A stretch of 64,000 nucleotides of DNA, from the NCBI GenBank assembly GCA_032622095.1, contig CP136062.1, positions 2,666,001 to 2,730,000 of the forward strand, written 5' to 3'. Positions 11,553 through 23,858 of the stretch are shown in pieces; positions within the stretch are counted from its first letter, which is position 1; each line of letters begins with the position of its first letter. Below the pieces are notes generated by a model. It was not told the DNA's origin. It saw only the letters and a list, made by a program, of their open reading frames with translations, and ran no database searches. Source of the stretch: Siphonodentalium dalli (taxonomy: Eukaryota; Mollusca; Scaphopoda; Gadilida; Siphonodentaliidae). Made by a program: the position numbers and the translations under genes.

Positions 11553-12946
11553 TTATTATTATTATTCTTCTTAGCAATTTTATAATGAGCATAGCTCAGT
11601 CAATACAAGAGTTAGAAAGCTAAAACTTTGAATGTATATATATGTATACAAACTCTAGTGCTTAGGCCTATTGAGAATCATGTCCTCACTTGATTTGCAG
11701 AGTTATCTCCCTCTATGTGAAAAATTGGTGTTTTCAGAACTCCGAAAATATAAGGAGTACAGCACTGAAATTTGGTCGATAGATACATCTTGATATCGAC
11801 TGAATCGTGAGCACATCAAAAACTTTGTCCGTCTTTCCTCTCCAGAGTTATCTCCCATATATATGTCAACCTCGAAATGTTCTGATCGCCTGTTCTCACA
11901 TAGCAAGAAAGATAGCTGGATTTAGTTTCTATGCTAGTGCTGGCCGTTGTCAATATACTTCACAAAAATAATTTGGACAGGGTCGGACTTACATTTTTTG
12001 GTTAGGGTGGGGGCGAAATTTTCGCAATTTTATTTTTGCGATGATTTCAACCATTTTTACTACCATGTATCTTTAGGACGTACTAATGATCCTCCTGAAA
12101 GAATTTTGTAAATCGGTTGAGAAATGTCCAAGTTACAGACCATCGAATATTGTATTCATACATTGGCTGAGGAGAAAGTGGTTGTGACCACAACTCCTCA
12201 TAGACGACGCACATGAGCAGGATTTGGTTTATGTGAGCGTGTTATTCATAGAGAGAAGACGAACTGGTGCAATTTTTACCAAGATCCAAAAATATTTGTC
12301 CCTATTAGGGAGGGGGGCAAAAATTGTCATTTTTTTATCGTCTCAGATTCGAACCAAAATTGTTGTGAAGTATCTATAGGACGTTCTGAGAGTACTCAAG
12401 AAAGAATTTTGTAAATCGGTTGAAAAATGTAGAAATTTTGGCCCATTAATTCTTATCAAGTTTACAGAAGATGCACTATGGATTTAAATTCCTACAACCA
12501 ATCGTCACTTTTTTGGTGTCATTCGATGGGGAATTTCTAGTACTTCTAAACGATTACCTACTTGCCGTATTATGTCGATGGAAGCCAGAGATAATCGAAA
12601 TGTATATACTGAACAGCATACATATAGGCCTACATAGTAGAATATCGCCACAATATCTTACTAAAACCCTACTATATAATAAAGGGGCATCAATTGCGAA
12701 CACAATCACGCAAAAATTAGCTCGATATCTCGAAAATTGGCCGAGATATGGTGACTTTTCTACCCGCGTCACCCAATTCCGAGGTATGGGTGGGGGTCAC
12801 ACCAGAACGTTCCAACTGAACACAGAAATGTCAAGAAACCATAATATCGACATACCAATCAATTCCGCGCGATTTCATTATTATACTTCCATGTTTTACA
12901 TGGAAGTATATTGTTTTTGTGATTTTTATTTTTCTCTATTATTATT
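11553..12946 (+). repeat. Leader block A3
   Basis: A3 is a tandem second copy of the leader, exactly 1392 bp downstream of A2. It is followed by array C. The longest ORF of the window (250 aa, 12471-13223) is created here by fusion of the A reading frame with the first C monomer. It is not conserved as a unit in other arrays. Confidence 0.9.
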
Positions 12947-15900
12947 ATACTTCCATATTTTAATATGGAAGTATATTGTTATTCAATTTTTTATTTTTCC
13001 TATTATTATTATGCTTCTTAATATATTTTGTAACTCTTATATCTCAGAAAGTTTAAAAGGTGGAACATTGAAATTTGGTAGGTTTACGTACCTTGCCAAG
13101 CTACATGGAATCGAAGCATTTAGGTTTATGTCCCAACTTGCTTTCCAGAGTTATGCCCCTTACAAATTTTTTTTGGAAAATGGTTGTGGCCAGATCTTCT
13201 CCTATAAAAAGCAAAGCAGCTGAATTCGGTTCTCGTAATCGTGTTAACTAACGAAAGGGTACAAATCGGGGAAATTTTCACCAAGGTCCGAAAACAATTT
13301 TTGACCTGGGGAGGGGTGCAAAATTTGTCAAATTTTTTCTTGTCACCGATTCCAACCATTTTTACTGTCGTGTATCTATACGACGTTCTGATGCTAATCG
13401 TGAAAGAATTTTGTAAATCGGTTGAGAAATGGCCAAGTTATAAAACATCAAAAAATGTACTAATAAAGTCCATGTGTAGAAAGTGCTTGTGCCCAGATCT
13501 TCTCCTAGACGAAGCGCAACAGCTGGATTTGGTCTATGTGAGCGCCTTAAACATAGACAGAAGACCAAACCACGAAATTTTGACAAAGGTCCGCTCAAAT
13601 TTTTCCGGGCTAGGGGAGGGGCAAAATTTGTCAATTTTTTTTTGTCGCCGATTTAAACCAAAATGGTTGTGAGGTATATATAAGATGTACTGAGTGTCAT
13701 TATGAGTGAATTTTATGAATCGGTTGACAAATGTAGAAATTGTGGCCCCTTCCTTTTCTTCAAGTTTACAGAAAATGCACTATGAATTTAAATTCCTTCA
13801 ACCAATCGTCACGTATTTGGTGTCATTCAGTGGGGAAATTAGTGTAGTACTTCTAAACGATTACCCACTTGCCGTAACATGTTGATGGAGGCCAGAGATA
13901 TTCGAAAAGTATGTACTGAACAACATACATATTGGCCTACATAGTAAAATATCGCCACAATACCTCACCAGAACCCTGCTAAATATTAAAGGGGCATCAA
14001 ATACGAACACAATGACGTAAAAATTAGCTCGATATCTCGAAAATTGGACGATATATGGCGAATTTTCTACCCGCGTCGTCAAATTTCGAGGCATGGGTGG
14101 GGGTCACAACAGAACGTTCCAACTGAACACAGAAATGTCAATAAACCATACTATCGACATTCCAATCAATTCCGCGCGATTCCCTTATTATACTTCCATA
14201 TTTTAATATGGAAGTATATTGTTATTCAATTTTTTATTTTTCCTATTATTATTATGCTTCTTAATATATTTTGTAACTCTTATATCTCAGAAAGTTTAAA
14301 AGGTGGAACATTGAAATTTGGTAGGTTTACGTACCTTGCCAAGCTACATGGAATCGAAGCATTTAGGTTTATGTCCCAACTTGCTTTCCAGAGTTATGCC
14401 CCTTACAAATTTTTTTTGGAAAATGGTTGTGGCCAGATCTTCTCCTATAAAAAGCAAAGCAGCTGAATTCGGTTCTCGTAATCGTGTTAACTAACGAAAG
14501 GGTACAAATCGGGGAAATTTTCACCAAGGTCCGAAAACAATTTTTGACCTGGGGAGGGGTGCAAAATTTGTCAAATTTTTTCTTGTCACCGATTCCAACC
14601 ATTTTTACTGTCGTGTATCTATACGACGTTCTGATGCTAATCGTGAAAGAATTTTGTAAATCGGTTGAGAAATGGCCAAGTTATAAAACATCAAAAAATG
14701 TACTAATAAAGTCCATGTGTAGAAAGTGCTTGTGCCCAGATCTTCTCCTAGACGAAGCGCAACAGCTGGATTTGGTCTATGTGAGCGCCTTAAACATAGA
14801 CAGAAGACCAAACCACGAAATTTTGACAAAGGTCCGCTCAAATTTTTCCGGGCTAGGGGAGGGGCAAAATTTGTCAATTTTTTTTTGTCGCCGATTTAAA
14901 CCAAAATGGTTGTGAGGTATATATAAGATGTACTGAGTGTCATTATGAGTGAATTTTATGAATCGGTTGACAAATGTAGAAATTGTGGCCCCTTCCTTTT
15001 CTTCAAGTTTACAGAAAATGCACTATGAATTTAAATTCCTTCAACCAATCGTCACGTATTTGGTGTCATTCAGTGGGGAAATTTTAGTACTTCTAAACGA
15101 TTACCCACTTGCCGTAACATGTTGATGGAGGCCAGAGATATTCGAAAAGTATGTACTGAACAACATACATATTGGCCTACATAGTAAAATATCGCCACAA
15201 TACCTCACCAGAACCCTGCTAAATATTAAAGGGGCATCAAATACGAACACATTGACGTAAAAATTAGCTCGATATCTCGAAAATTGGACGATATATGGCG
15301 AATTTTCTACCCGCGTCGTCAAATTTCGAGGCATGGGTGGGGGTCACAACAGAACGTTCCAACTGAACACAGAAATGTCAATAAACCATACTATCGACAT
15401 TCCAATCAATTCCGCGCGATTCCCTTATTATACTTCCATATTTTAATATGGAAGTATATTGTTATTCAATTTTTTATTTTTCCTATTATTATTATGCTTC
15501 TTAATATATTTTGTAACTCTTATATCTCAGAAAGTTTAAAAGGTGGAACATTGAAATTTGGTAGGTTTACGTACCTTGCCAAGCTACATGGAATCGAAGC
15601 ATTTAGGTTTATGTCCCAACTTGCTTTCCAGAGTTATGCCCCTTACAAATTTTTTTTGGAAAATGGTTGTGGCCAGATCTTCTCCTATAAAAAGCAAAGC
15701 AGCTGAATTCGGTTCTCGTAATCGTGTTAACTAACGAAAGGGTACAAATCGGGGAAATTTTCACCAAGGTCCGAAAACAATTTTTGACCTGGGGAGGGGT
15801 GCAAAATTTGTCAAATTTTTTCTTGTCACCGATTCCAACCATTTTTACTGTCGTGTATCTATACGACGTTCTGATGCTAATCGTGAAAGAATTTTGTAAA

Positions 15901-18535
15901 TCGGTTGAGAAATGGCCAAGTTATAAAACATCAAAAAATGTACTAATAAAGTCCATGTGTAGAAAGTGCTTGTGCCCAGATCTTCTCCTAGACGAAGCGC
16001 AACAGCTGGATTTGGTCTATGTGAGCGCCTTAAACATAGACAGAAGACCAAACCACGAAATTTTGACAAAGGTCCGCTCAAATTTTTCCGGGCTAGGGGA
16101 GGGGCAAAATTTGTCAATTTTTTTTTGTCGCCGATTTAAACCAAAATGGTTGTGAGGTATATATAAGATGTACTGAGTGTCATTATGAGTGAATTTTATG
16201 AATCGGTTGACAAATGTAGAAATTGTGGCCCCTTCCTTTTCTTCAAGTTTACAGAAAATGCACTATGAATTTAAATTCCTTCAACCAATCGTCACGTATT
16301 TGGTGTCATTCAGTGGGGAAATTTTAGTACTTCTAAACGATTACCCACTTGCCGTAACATGTTGATGGAGGCCAGAGATATTCGAAAAGTATGTACTGAA
16401 CAACATACATATTGGCCTACATAGTAAAATATCGCCACAATACCTCACCAGAACCCTGCTAAATATTAAAGGGGCATCAAATACGAACACAATGACGTAA
16501 AAATTAGCTCGATATCTCGAAAATTGGACGATATATGGCGAATTTTCTACCCGCGTCGTCAAATTTCGAGGCATGGGTGGGGGTCACAACAGAACGTTCC
16601 AACTGAACACAGAAATGTCAATAAACCATACTATCGACATTCCAATCAATTCCGCGCGATTCCCTTATTATACTTCCATATTTTAATATGGAAGTATATT
16701 GTTATTCAATTTTTTATTTTTCCTATTATTATTATGCTTCTTAATATATTTTGTAACTCTTATATCTCAGAAAGTTTAAAAGGTGGAACATTGAAATTTG
16801 GTAGGTTTACGTACCTTGCCAAGCTACATGGAATCGAAGCATTTAGGTTTATGTCCCAACTTGCTTTCCAGAGTTATGCCCCTTACAAATTTTTTTTGGA
16901 AAATGGTTGTGGCCAGATCTTCTCCTATAAAAAGCAAAGCAGCTGAATTCGGTTCTCGTAATCGTGTTAACTAACGAAAGGGTACAAATCGGGGAAATTT
17001 TCACCAAGGTCCGAAAACAATTTTTGACCTGGGGAGGGGTGCAAAATTTGTCAAATTTTTTCTTGTCACCGATTCCAACCATTTTTACTGTCGTGTATCT
17101 ATACGACGTTCTGATGCTAATCGTGAAAGAATTTTGTAAATCGGTTGAGAAATGGCCAAGTTATAAAACATCAAAAAATGTACTAATAAAGTCCATGTGT
17201 AGAAAGTGCTTGTGCCCAGATCTTCTCCTAGACGAAGCGCAACAGCTGGATTTGGTCTATGTGAGCGCCTTAAACATAGACAGAAGACCAAACCACGAAA
17301 TTTTGACAAAGGTCCGCTCAAATTTTTCCGGGCTAGGGGAGGGGCAAAATTTGTCAATTTTTTTTTGTCGCCGATTTAAACCAAAATGGTTGTGAGGTAT
17401 ATATAAGATGTACTGAGTGTCATTATGAGTGAATTTTATGAATCGGTTGACAAATGTAGAAATTGTGGCCCCTTCCTTTTCTTCAAGTTTACAGAAAATG
17501 CACTATGAATTTAAATTCCTTCAACCAATCGTCACGTATTTGGTGTCATTCAGTGGGGAAATTTTAGTACTTCTAAACGATTACCCACTTGCCGTAACAT
17601 GTTGATGGAGGCCAGAGATATTCGAAAAGTATGTACTGAACAACATACATATTGGCCTACATAGTAAAATATCGCCACAATACCTCACCAGAACCCTGCT
17701 AAATATTAAAGGGGCATCAAATACGAACACAATGACGTAAAAATTAGCTCGATATCTCGAAAATTGGACGATATATGGCGAATTTTCTACCCGCGTCGTC
17801 AAATTTCGAGGCATGGGTGGGGGTCACAACAGAACGTTCCAACTGAACACAGAAATGTCAATAAACCATACTATCGACATTCCAATCAATTCCGCGCGAT
17901 TCCCTTATTATACTTCCATATTTTAATATGGAAGTATATTGTTATTCAATTTTTTATTTTTCCTATTATTATTATGCTTCTTAATATATTTTGTAACTCT
18001 TATATCTCAGAAAGTTTAAAAGGTGGAACATTGAAATTTGGTAGGTTTACGTACCTTGCCAAGCTACATGGAATCGAAGCATTTAGGTTTATGTCCCAAC
18101 TTGCTTTCCAGAGTTATGCCCCTTACAAATTTTTTTTGGAAAATGGTTGTGGCCAGATCTTCTCCTATAAAAAGCAAAGCAGCTGAATTCGGTTCTCGTA
18201 ATCGTGTTAACTAACGAAAGGGTACAAATCGGGGAAATTTTCACCAAGGTCCGAAAACAATTTTTGACCTGGGGAGGGGTGCAAAATTTGTCAAATTTTT
18301 TCTTGTCACCGATTCCAACCATTTTTACTGTCGTGTATCTATACGACGTTCTGATGCTAATCGTGAAAGAATTTTGTAAATCGGTTGAGAAATGGCCAAG
18401 TTATAAAACATCAAAAAATGTACTAATAAAGTCCATGTGTAGAAAGTGCTTGTGCCCAGATCTTCTCCTAGACGAAGCGCAACAGCTGGATTTGGTCTAT
18501 GTGAGCGCCTTAAACATAGACAGAAGACCAAACCA
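12947..18535 (+). repeat. Array C: 1240 bp monomer, about 4.5 copies
   Basis: Palindromic headers start at 12947, 14190, 15430, 16670 and 17910. The first monomer is 1243 bp because of a GTG/TAG-type insertion near 13840; the others are 1240 bp. Copies are almost identical; AACGTT-type single changes such as ACATTGACG (15248) versus ACAATGACG are rare. The last copy stops after about 626 bp at AAGACCAAACCA, the phase at which arrays B and D also stop. Recurrent ORFs (143, 140 and 90 aa) overlap on opposite strands. Confidence 0.95.
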
Positions 18536-19632
18536 GAAACTGCCAATGTCCAAAATTACACCAATGACCACTGGCGATATATTTCAACATCCATTCCCGT
18601 TCGGCGCACTGCGTTAATTGTTATATTGGCTAATGGGTAATCACTCTATGTCGGCTGTCTGTCGTGTAAGTCGGCCGTGATTCTGCGGTTTTATCACGGT
18701 GCGGCTTAAAATTGACATATTTTGAGTCCAAAACGCTCAAAATTCATTAGTTTTAGAATAGTAGTTCGTTTTGTTTTCACTTTTTTTTAAACACCCATTT
18801 TTTACAAAAATAATTCTCGACTTTGACATTTGAGAATTAACAGAACTGTGGTGTCCGTCGTATATTGTTATAACACTTCTCTGCATGGACCACGTTTTCA
18901 TAAAGCACAATCCGTCTAATGCGCGGACTTTCGCTTGCAGTTCTCAATTTAATTGAAACTTATTTCTATCCGTTCACGCGCCCGTAACCATTTTAATATA
19001 TGATATATTCAAATTGAATGAATGGGAGTCAGCGTATCCCGTCCGACGCCCCAACCTTGCCACCCCTTAGTCGCTAATTTTGATATCATAATTTCGGAAC
19101 GTGACACTTTGCGGTTTGGTATTGGTTTACCATCTGACATAGTGCATACTTTTGTTGAATTCAGATCTGACCATATAAAAACTGTCTATTTATCATCTGT
19201 ATGTGTCACGAGTGAAAATATATGACTTTATTGTCCGACTGTTAAGACCGCCGATTGCATATTTCGCATTAATTGGACGAGACGTAATGTAAAGTCTTAT
19301 AACTTACGAATAGGCGACAACGTCGACGTCGTACATTCGTTCGCTACTCGGAAAATATACAATAAATGCCTTAAAGCGCCGACTAATTCACCACCTGCGT
19401 GTATTCAAGAATATGAATCACACCAAAATTAAGCGAATTGCATATGGAATGTGTAGGTATAAGCTGCCATGTATATATCATTTCCAGAATGCTACCATTT
19501 CATGACAATCTATTTGTTAAAATAAAACGCCTTAAACTGTTGGGAACGTCGCGATATAGGCAAGCGAGCAAAGAGAGTTTAATGTCATCATACCATACGC
19601 TATTTCGCTGTTCCGAAATGGGTGATCATTCG

Positions 19633-19891
19633 ATCGCTTCTCGGCCTTTTGGCTCGAGCCCGTGCTGTGAGATACGTCCCCGACGATGGCTGGCCATCGG
19701 ACGGGACTTCCACGGTGTGGGTTCGCAGCCTGAGGAGGACGAGTGGTCGTGACTGACTGACGGACTTCCGCTTTAGCGGGGACTGACCCCGACCGGCAAT
19801 TTGACCATCTCGTAAGGGTGGGTCACCTCTTTCGGGGTGCTCCAGCCGATATGAGTGGTCCGCAATAGCCCCGGGTTAAAAAAATAATAAA
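19633..19891 (+). mobile_element. U2 snRNA-headed SINE-like insertion
   Basis: The first 22 nt (19633-19654, starting ATCGCTTCTC) match the 5' end of metazoan U2 snRNA exactly. GATACGTCC (19671-19679) recalls U2 positions 63-71, with the intervening branch-site region missing, so this is not a working U2 gene. Further on is a box-B-like GGTTCGCAGCC (19720-19730, one mismatch to GGTTCGANNCC). Two adjacent hairpins follow: CCGC-TTTA-GCGG (19768-19779) and GGGG-ACTGA-CCCC. The 3' end is A-rich (19877-19891). The equivalent place in X1 (7540-7554) has about 15 unrelated bases instead. No clear target duplication was found. SINEs with snRNA-derived heads are known from other animals; the assignment here is inference. 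Confidence 0.65.
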
Positions 19892-20085
19892 ATAATTACA
19901 TTGAACGACATATATACGTATGTTTTTGTGTGAATAATAACGATTGTTAACTTGGTATTATGAGCTTATGCATGACTGTGAAGACTTGCAATAACATATT
20001 AAATGGTAAAATACGCGCATTCATATCCGTATATTCCCAAGAATATCCGTCTATTTTACAAGCTTGACATGCTATATCTGTTGAT

Positions 20086-20592
20086 GGTATACCAGGGGGG
20101 GGTGAAAAAAAAATCCGGCACGTATGCCGGGGGTGGGTGATCAAAGCCACCAACAAGCAATTTTTTCCGCAACTAAAAAAAAAATTTCCTGCTTGTTTTT
20201 TAGTGTTTTGGCAACTGTAAACTGACTGCAGGCAGTTATCGTGTTGTATTTTGTTGCAAATTTTTAAATCCAAGATGGCCGCTGGCAGCCATGTTTTTTT
20301 GGCCGAATGACCTCAAAATGACCCATTCCTATTTACATGTCCATGTTAACATCCATGATAAATAGTATGCACAGAAATTCATATACAGCTGTTTACAGAG
20401 AATTTCCCCCCGCAAATCTCTGTTTTAGTGTTAAAAATGGGGGTGGGTGTCAAAAAATGGTCGGAAAAAACTGCCGAAAACGGAAAAAAAATTGGCGAAG
20501 GGGTGGGTGGGTGGGTACAAAAAATGATCGAAAGGGATAAAATGCCATACGTGCTTGAAATTTTTTTCCGACCCCCCCCCCCCTTGGTATAC
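20086..20592. mobile_element. GC-terminal MITE-like element (copy in X2)
   Basis: This is the counterpart of 7746-8262, with the same GGTATACCAGGG and inverted CCCTTGGTATAC ends. Homopolymer runs differ in length from X1, and the inner GGGT tract has gained one repeat. Confidence 0.55.
20500..20515 (+). other. Predicted G-quadruplex motif
   Basis: GGGGTGGGTGGGTGGG has four G tracts with single-T loops, a strong intramolecular quadruplex pattern. The X1 equivalent (8172-8184) has only three tracts. Confidence 0.6.
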
Positions 20593-20911
20593 TACCGTTT
20601 CAACACATCGGCTATTTATCATTTTGCTGGTAAGAAGGCGTATGTTCAGTTTGGTGCTAATTATGTACACAGAAAAGGCACCATTACTCGGGAAAGCAAC
20701 ATACCGAAATGCATATAGATGTACGCGAATCATGTTACGTTCTCACACAATGCAGCTTTCCCAAATCCGCGCTCTTTAAAATAGAATTGGCTGCATGACT
20801 GGCCTACTTCTGATGGCACAGTGTGTTACGCACCTGTCCGATTAAGTCACGGTCGCTTTGAACCAAAAATGTATACAAAATTCGCACAAGCTGTGGAAAA
20901 GTTCGCGATCT

Positions 20912-20953
20912 TGGACAGTCAGTACAATCGGTTGGACAGTCAGTACAATCGGT
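20912..20953 (+). repeat. 21 bp tandem duplication (X2 copy)
   Basis: Same two-copy repeat as at 8576-8617. Confidence 0.9.
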
Positions 20954-21756
20954 ATAAACGTTTGTAATGACATAACGTGTCTTGACAGCATTGCCTGTTA
21001 TGCTATATTGATATGTTTCTAAATTATATTTAATGCTTGATTCCTGATACACATATATAGTGACATTTCAGTGATCTTTCTAGAGCGTTCCCGAGCATGA
21101 TAGAACTTCAAGTAAAACATATTCGCCTTTGTCCCATTCTGGTGATTTGGGCTCGTTTTTATCATGTTACTAATTTTATAATAAGACGTAATCAAGACAT
21201 GTGTTATCAGTTGTGTGAGTGATTGCCATTCGCGCATAATTATTTCATAAATAAATATATCCGCTGCACGTAGATATAACCGTCACTTATAGTACTGGCC
21301 GTTGAAATCACTGACCCGACAAACTGATAAACCAAGACTTAACACTTGGCAAATTACAGATCGGCATTGATTTAAAACTTCGCACTTCATTGTGGACAGA
21401 CTATAACTATCCGTATATTTCACGAGAATATACCATCCCATAGCAGTTATAGTTTTTAACATCTCAAGTCTTTAATTTGGAATATAGGCACAATAGATAG
21501 ACACATGCGTGCATGTGGAACCCGTGCATGTTCTTTATTCCCGTTGCCAATTAAATATATATATTGTACACATGTGGGTATGTATACTAATAAAACCGAA
21601 CTGTGTGTGTGTTCATTTGTTTGTCGGTCTGACCTGCTATTGGTGCCTAACCGGTTGAGATGCCACGTGGAGTGTCATGGGATAGGTGCATCTGACGTCG
21701 TGTGATTTAATTTGGAATTCATTAATAATTTAATAACATGCTTACATCTATATCTA

Positions 21757-21925
21757 CAGTATGCCCTAAGTAATCGACTCCTTAAACATAGCAGAATTAT
21801 GGGTAATATTTCAGGATTTAGTGGGAAATATAGCCTGCTGACATTCATCCGAAAGCTCTCCTGAATCCCGAAAAGTTACCCATAATTCTGCTGTGTTAAG
21901 GGGTCGATTACATAGGGAATTACTG
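21757..21925. mobile_element. Tc1/mariner-type MITE (copy in X2)
   Basis: CAGTATGCCC...CTG termini are flanked by TA, orthologous to 9454-9623. It has small changes in the arms (for example GGGAAT in place of GGGCAT), so the insertion is older than the X1/X2 split. Confidence 0.7.
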
Positions 21926-22422
21926 TATATTTGCGAATTTCTGTCTGTCTGCCTGTGTCTGTCGTCTACAAAAATTACAGGAGACCATCTAGATGATACC
22001 AAAGGGTCTACTAGGGGTCACTTTTTACGAGAAATATAATTTCAAAAGTTGCCTCATTCTTAATCTTTTATTTTTGCGAACTGATGTGTTTATGATGTTC
22101 ATGTATCATAATATAAGGTCTGAAGTATGCATGGTTGTAACTAAATAAATACTTCAATAGTTGTGGAACGGATTAATCGAGATAAACAAAATTACGATCG
22201 AAAAGGTGAGCCACTACTTATATTCCATGACTTTTTAAAGTTATAGATATAGTTAGAATTATTGTGGTTATGGTTACGGCTAGAACATGGTTATGCTTAT
22301 AGAAACATTTAGTATTGGGACATGGTACGGGTTGCCGATAGGTATGGTTACGATTAAGATTTGGGCTATGGGAAAGGTAATGATTGAGAGGGGATTTGGA
22401 TTGGAATATATATGATAATTAT

Positions 22423-22464
22423 ATGGAAGTATCAAACTTCCAATAGGAAGTTTAAAAATTCTAG
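22423..22464 (+). other. Hairpin-CTAG terminus T2 (end of unit 2)
   Basis: ATGGAAGTAT (22423-22432) is followed by stem AAACTTCC / GGAAGTTT (22434-22453), AAAAATT and CTAG (22461-22464), and then TTAT. It reads the same as T1. Confidence 0.65.
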
Positions 22465-23858
22465 TTATTATTATTATTCTTCTTAGCAATTTTATAATGA
22501 GCATAGCTCAGTCAATACAAGAGTTAGAAAGCTAAAACTTTGAATGTATATATATGTATACAAACTCTAGTGCTTAGGCCTATTGAGAATCATGTCCTCA
22601 CTTGATTTGCAGAGTTATCTCCCTCTATGTGAAAAATTGGTGTTTTCAGAACTCCGAAAATATAAGGAGTACAGCACTGAAATTTGGTCGATAGATACAT
22701 CTTGATATCGACTGAATCGTGAGCACATCAAAAACTTTGTCCGTCTTTCCTCTCCAGAGTTATCTCCCATATATATGTCAACCTCGAAATGTTCTGATCG
22801 CCTGTTCTCACATAGCAAGAAAGATAGCTGGATTTAGTTTCTATGCTAGTGCTGGCCGTTGTCAATATACTTCACAAAAATAATTTGGACAGGGTCGGAC
22901 TTACATTTTTTGGTTAGGGTGGGGGCGAAATTTTCGCAATTTTATTTTTGCGATGATTTCAACCATTTTTACTACCATGTATCTTTAGGACGTACTAATG
23001 ATCCTCCTGAAAGAATTTTGTAAATCGGTTGAGAAATGTCCAAGTTACAGACCATCGAATATTGTATTCATACATTGGCTGAGGAGAAAGTGGTTGTGAC
23101 CACAACTCCTCATAGACGACGCACATGAGCAGGATTTGGTTTATGTGAGCGTGTTATTCATAGAGAGAAGACGAACTGGTGCAATTTTTACCAAGATCCA
23201 AAAATATTTGTCCCTATTAGGGAGGGGGGCAAAAATTGTCATTTTTTTATCGTCTCAGATTCGAACCAAAATTGTTGTGAAGTATCTATAGGACGTTCTG
23301 AGAGTACTCAAGAAAGAATTTTGTAAATCGGTTGAAAAATGTAGAAATTTTGGCCCATTAATTCTTATCAAGTTTACAGAAGATGCACTATGGATTTAAA
23401 TTCCTACAACCAATCGTCACTTTTTTGGTGTCATTCGATGGGGAATTTCTAGTACTTCTAAACGATTACCTACTTGCCGTATTATGTCGATGGAAGCCAG
23501 AGATAATCGAAATGTATATACTGAACAGCATACATATAGGCCTACATAGTAGAATATCGCCACAATATCTTACTAAAACCCTACTATATAATAAAGGGGC
23601 ATCAATTGCGAACACAATCACGCAAAAATTAGCTCGATATCTCGAAAATTGGCCGAGATATGGTGACTTTTCTACCCGCGTCACCCAATTCCGAGGTATG
23701 GGTGGGGGTCACACCAGAACGTTCCAACTGAACACAGAAATGTCAAGAAACCATAATATCGACATACCAATCAATTCCGCGCGATTTCATTATTATACTT
23801 CCATGTTTTACATGGAAGTATATTGTTTTTGTGATTTTTATTTTTCTCTATTATTATT
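22465..23858 (+). repeat. Leader block A4
   Basis: A4 reads as identical to A1 at a constant offset of 20550 bp. Identity continues up to the palindromic header of array D and then stops being exact, because the D header has ATGGATGTAT in place of ATGGAAGTAT. Confidence 0.9.

Larger units (their letters stand above)
10161..22464 (+). mobile_element. Unit 2: Helitron-like non-autonomous element (A2 + A3 + array C + X2)
   Basis: This has the same plan as unit 1, but with two tandem leaders (offset 1392 bp) and 4.5 copies of a 1240 bp monomer. It runs from directly after CTAG at 10160 to CTAG at 22464. The leader reads as identical to that of unit 1, while the array is a different subfamily and X2 has drifted from X1, so the parts have different ages or have been homogenised separately. 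The element call is inference from the termini. Confidence 0.5.
18536..22464 (+). other. X2: 3' segment of unit 2
   Basis: X2 is collinear with X1 over its whole length, with scattered substitutions and small indels. Its main gain is a ~259 bp U2-headed insertion at 19633. It has the same two MITEs and 21 bp duplication, and it ends at the same AAACTTCC hairpin and CTAG. No gene is apparent. Confidence 0.8.

Noticed and set aside
12471-13223. 250 aa ORF, the longest in the window
   Set aside because: It is created by the join of leader A3 and the first C monomer. The equivalent frames end differently at the A1/B, A2/A3 and A4/D joins, and no family is recognisable.
19633-19760. Functional U2 snRNA gene
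   Set aside because: Only the first 22 nt match continuously. The branch-site pairing region is missing, and the remainder is unrelated to U2.
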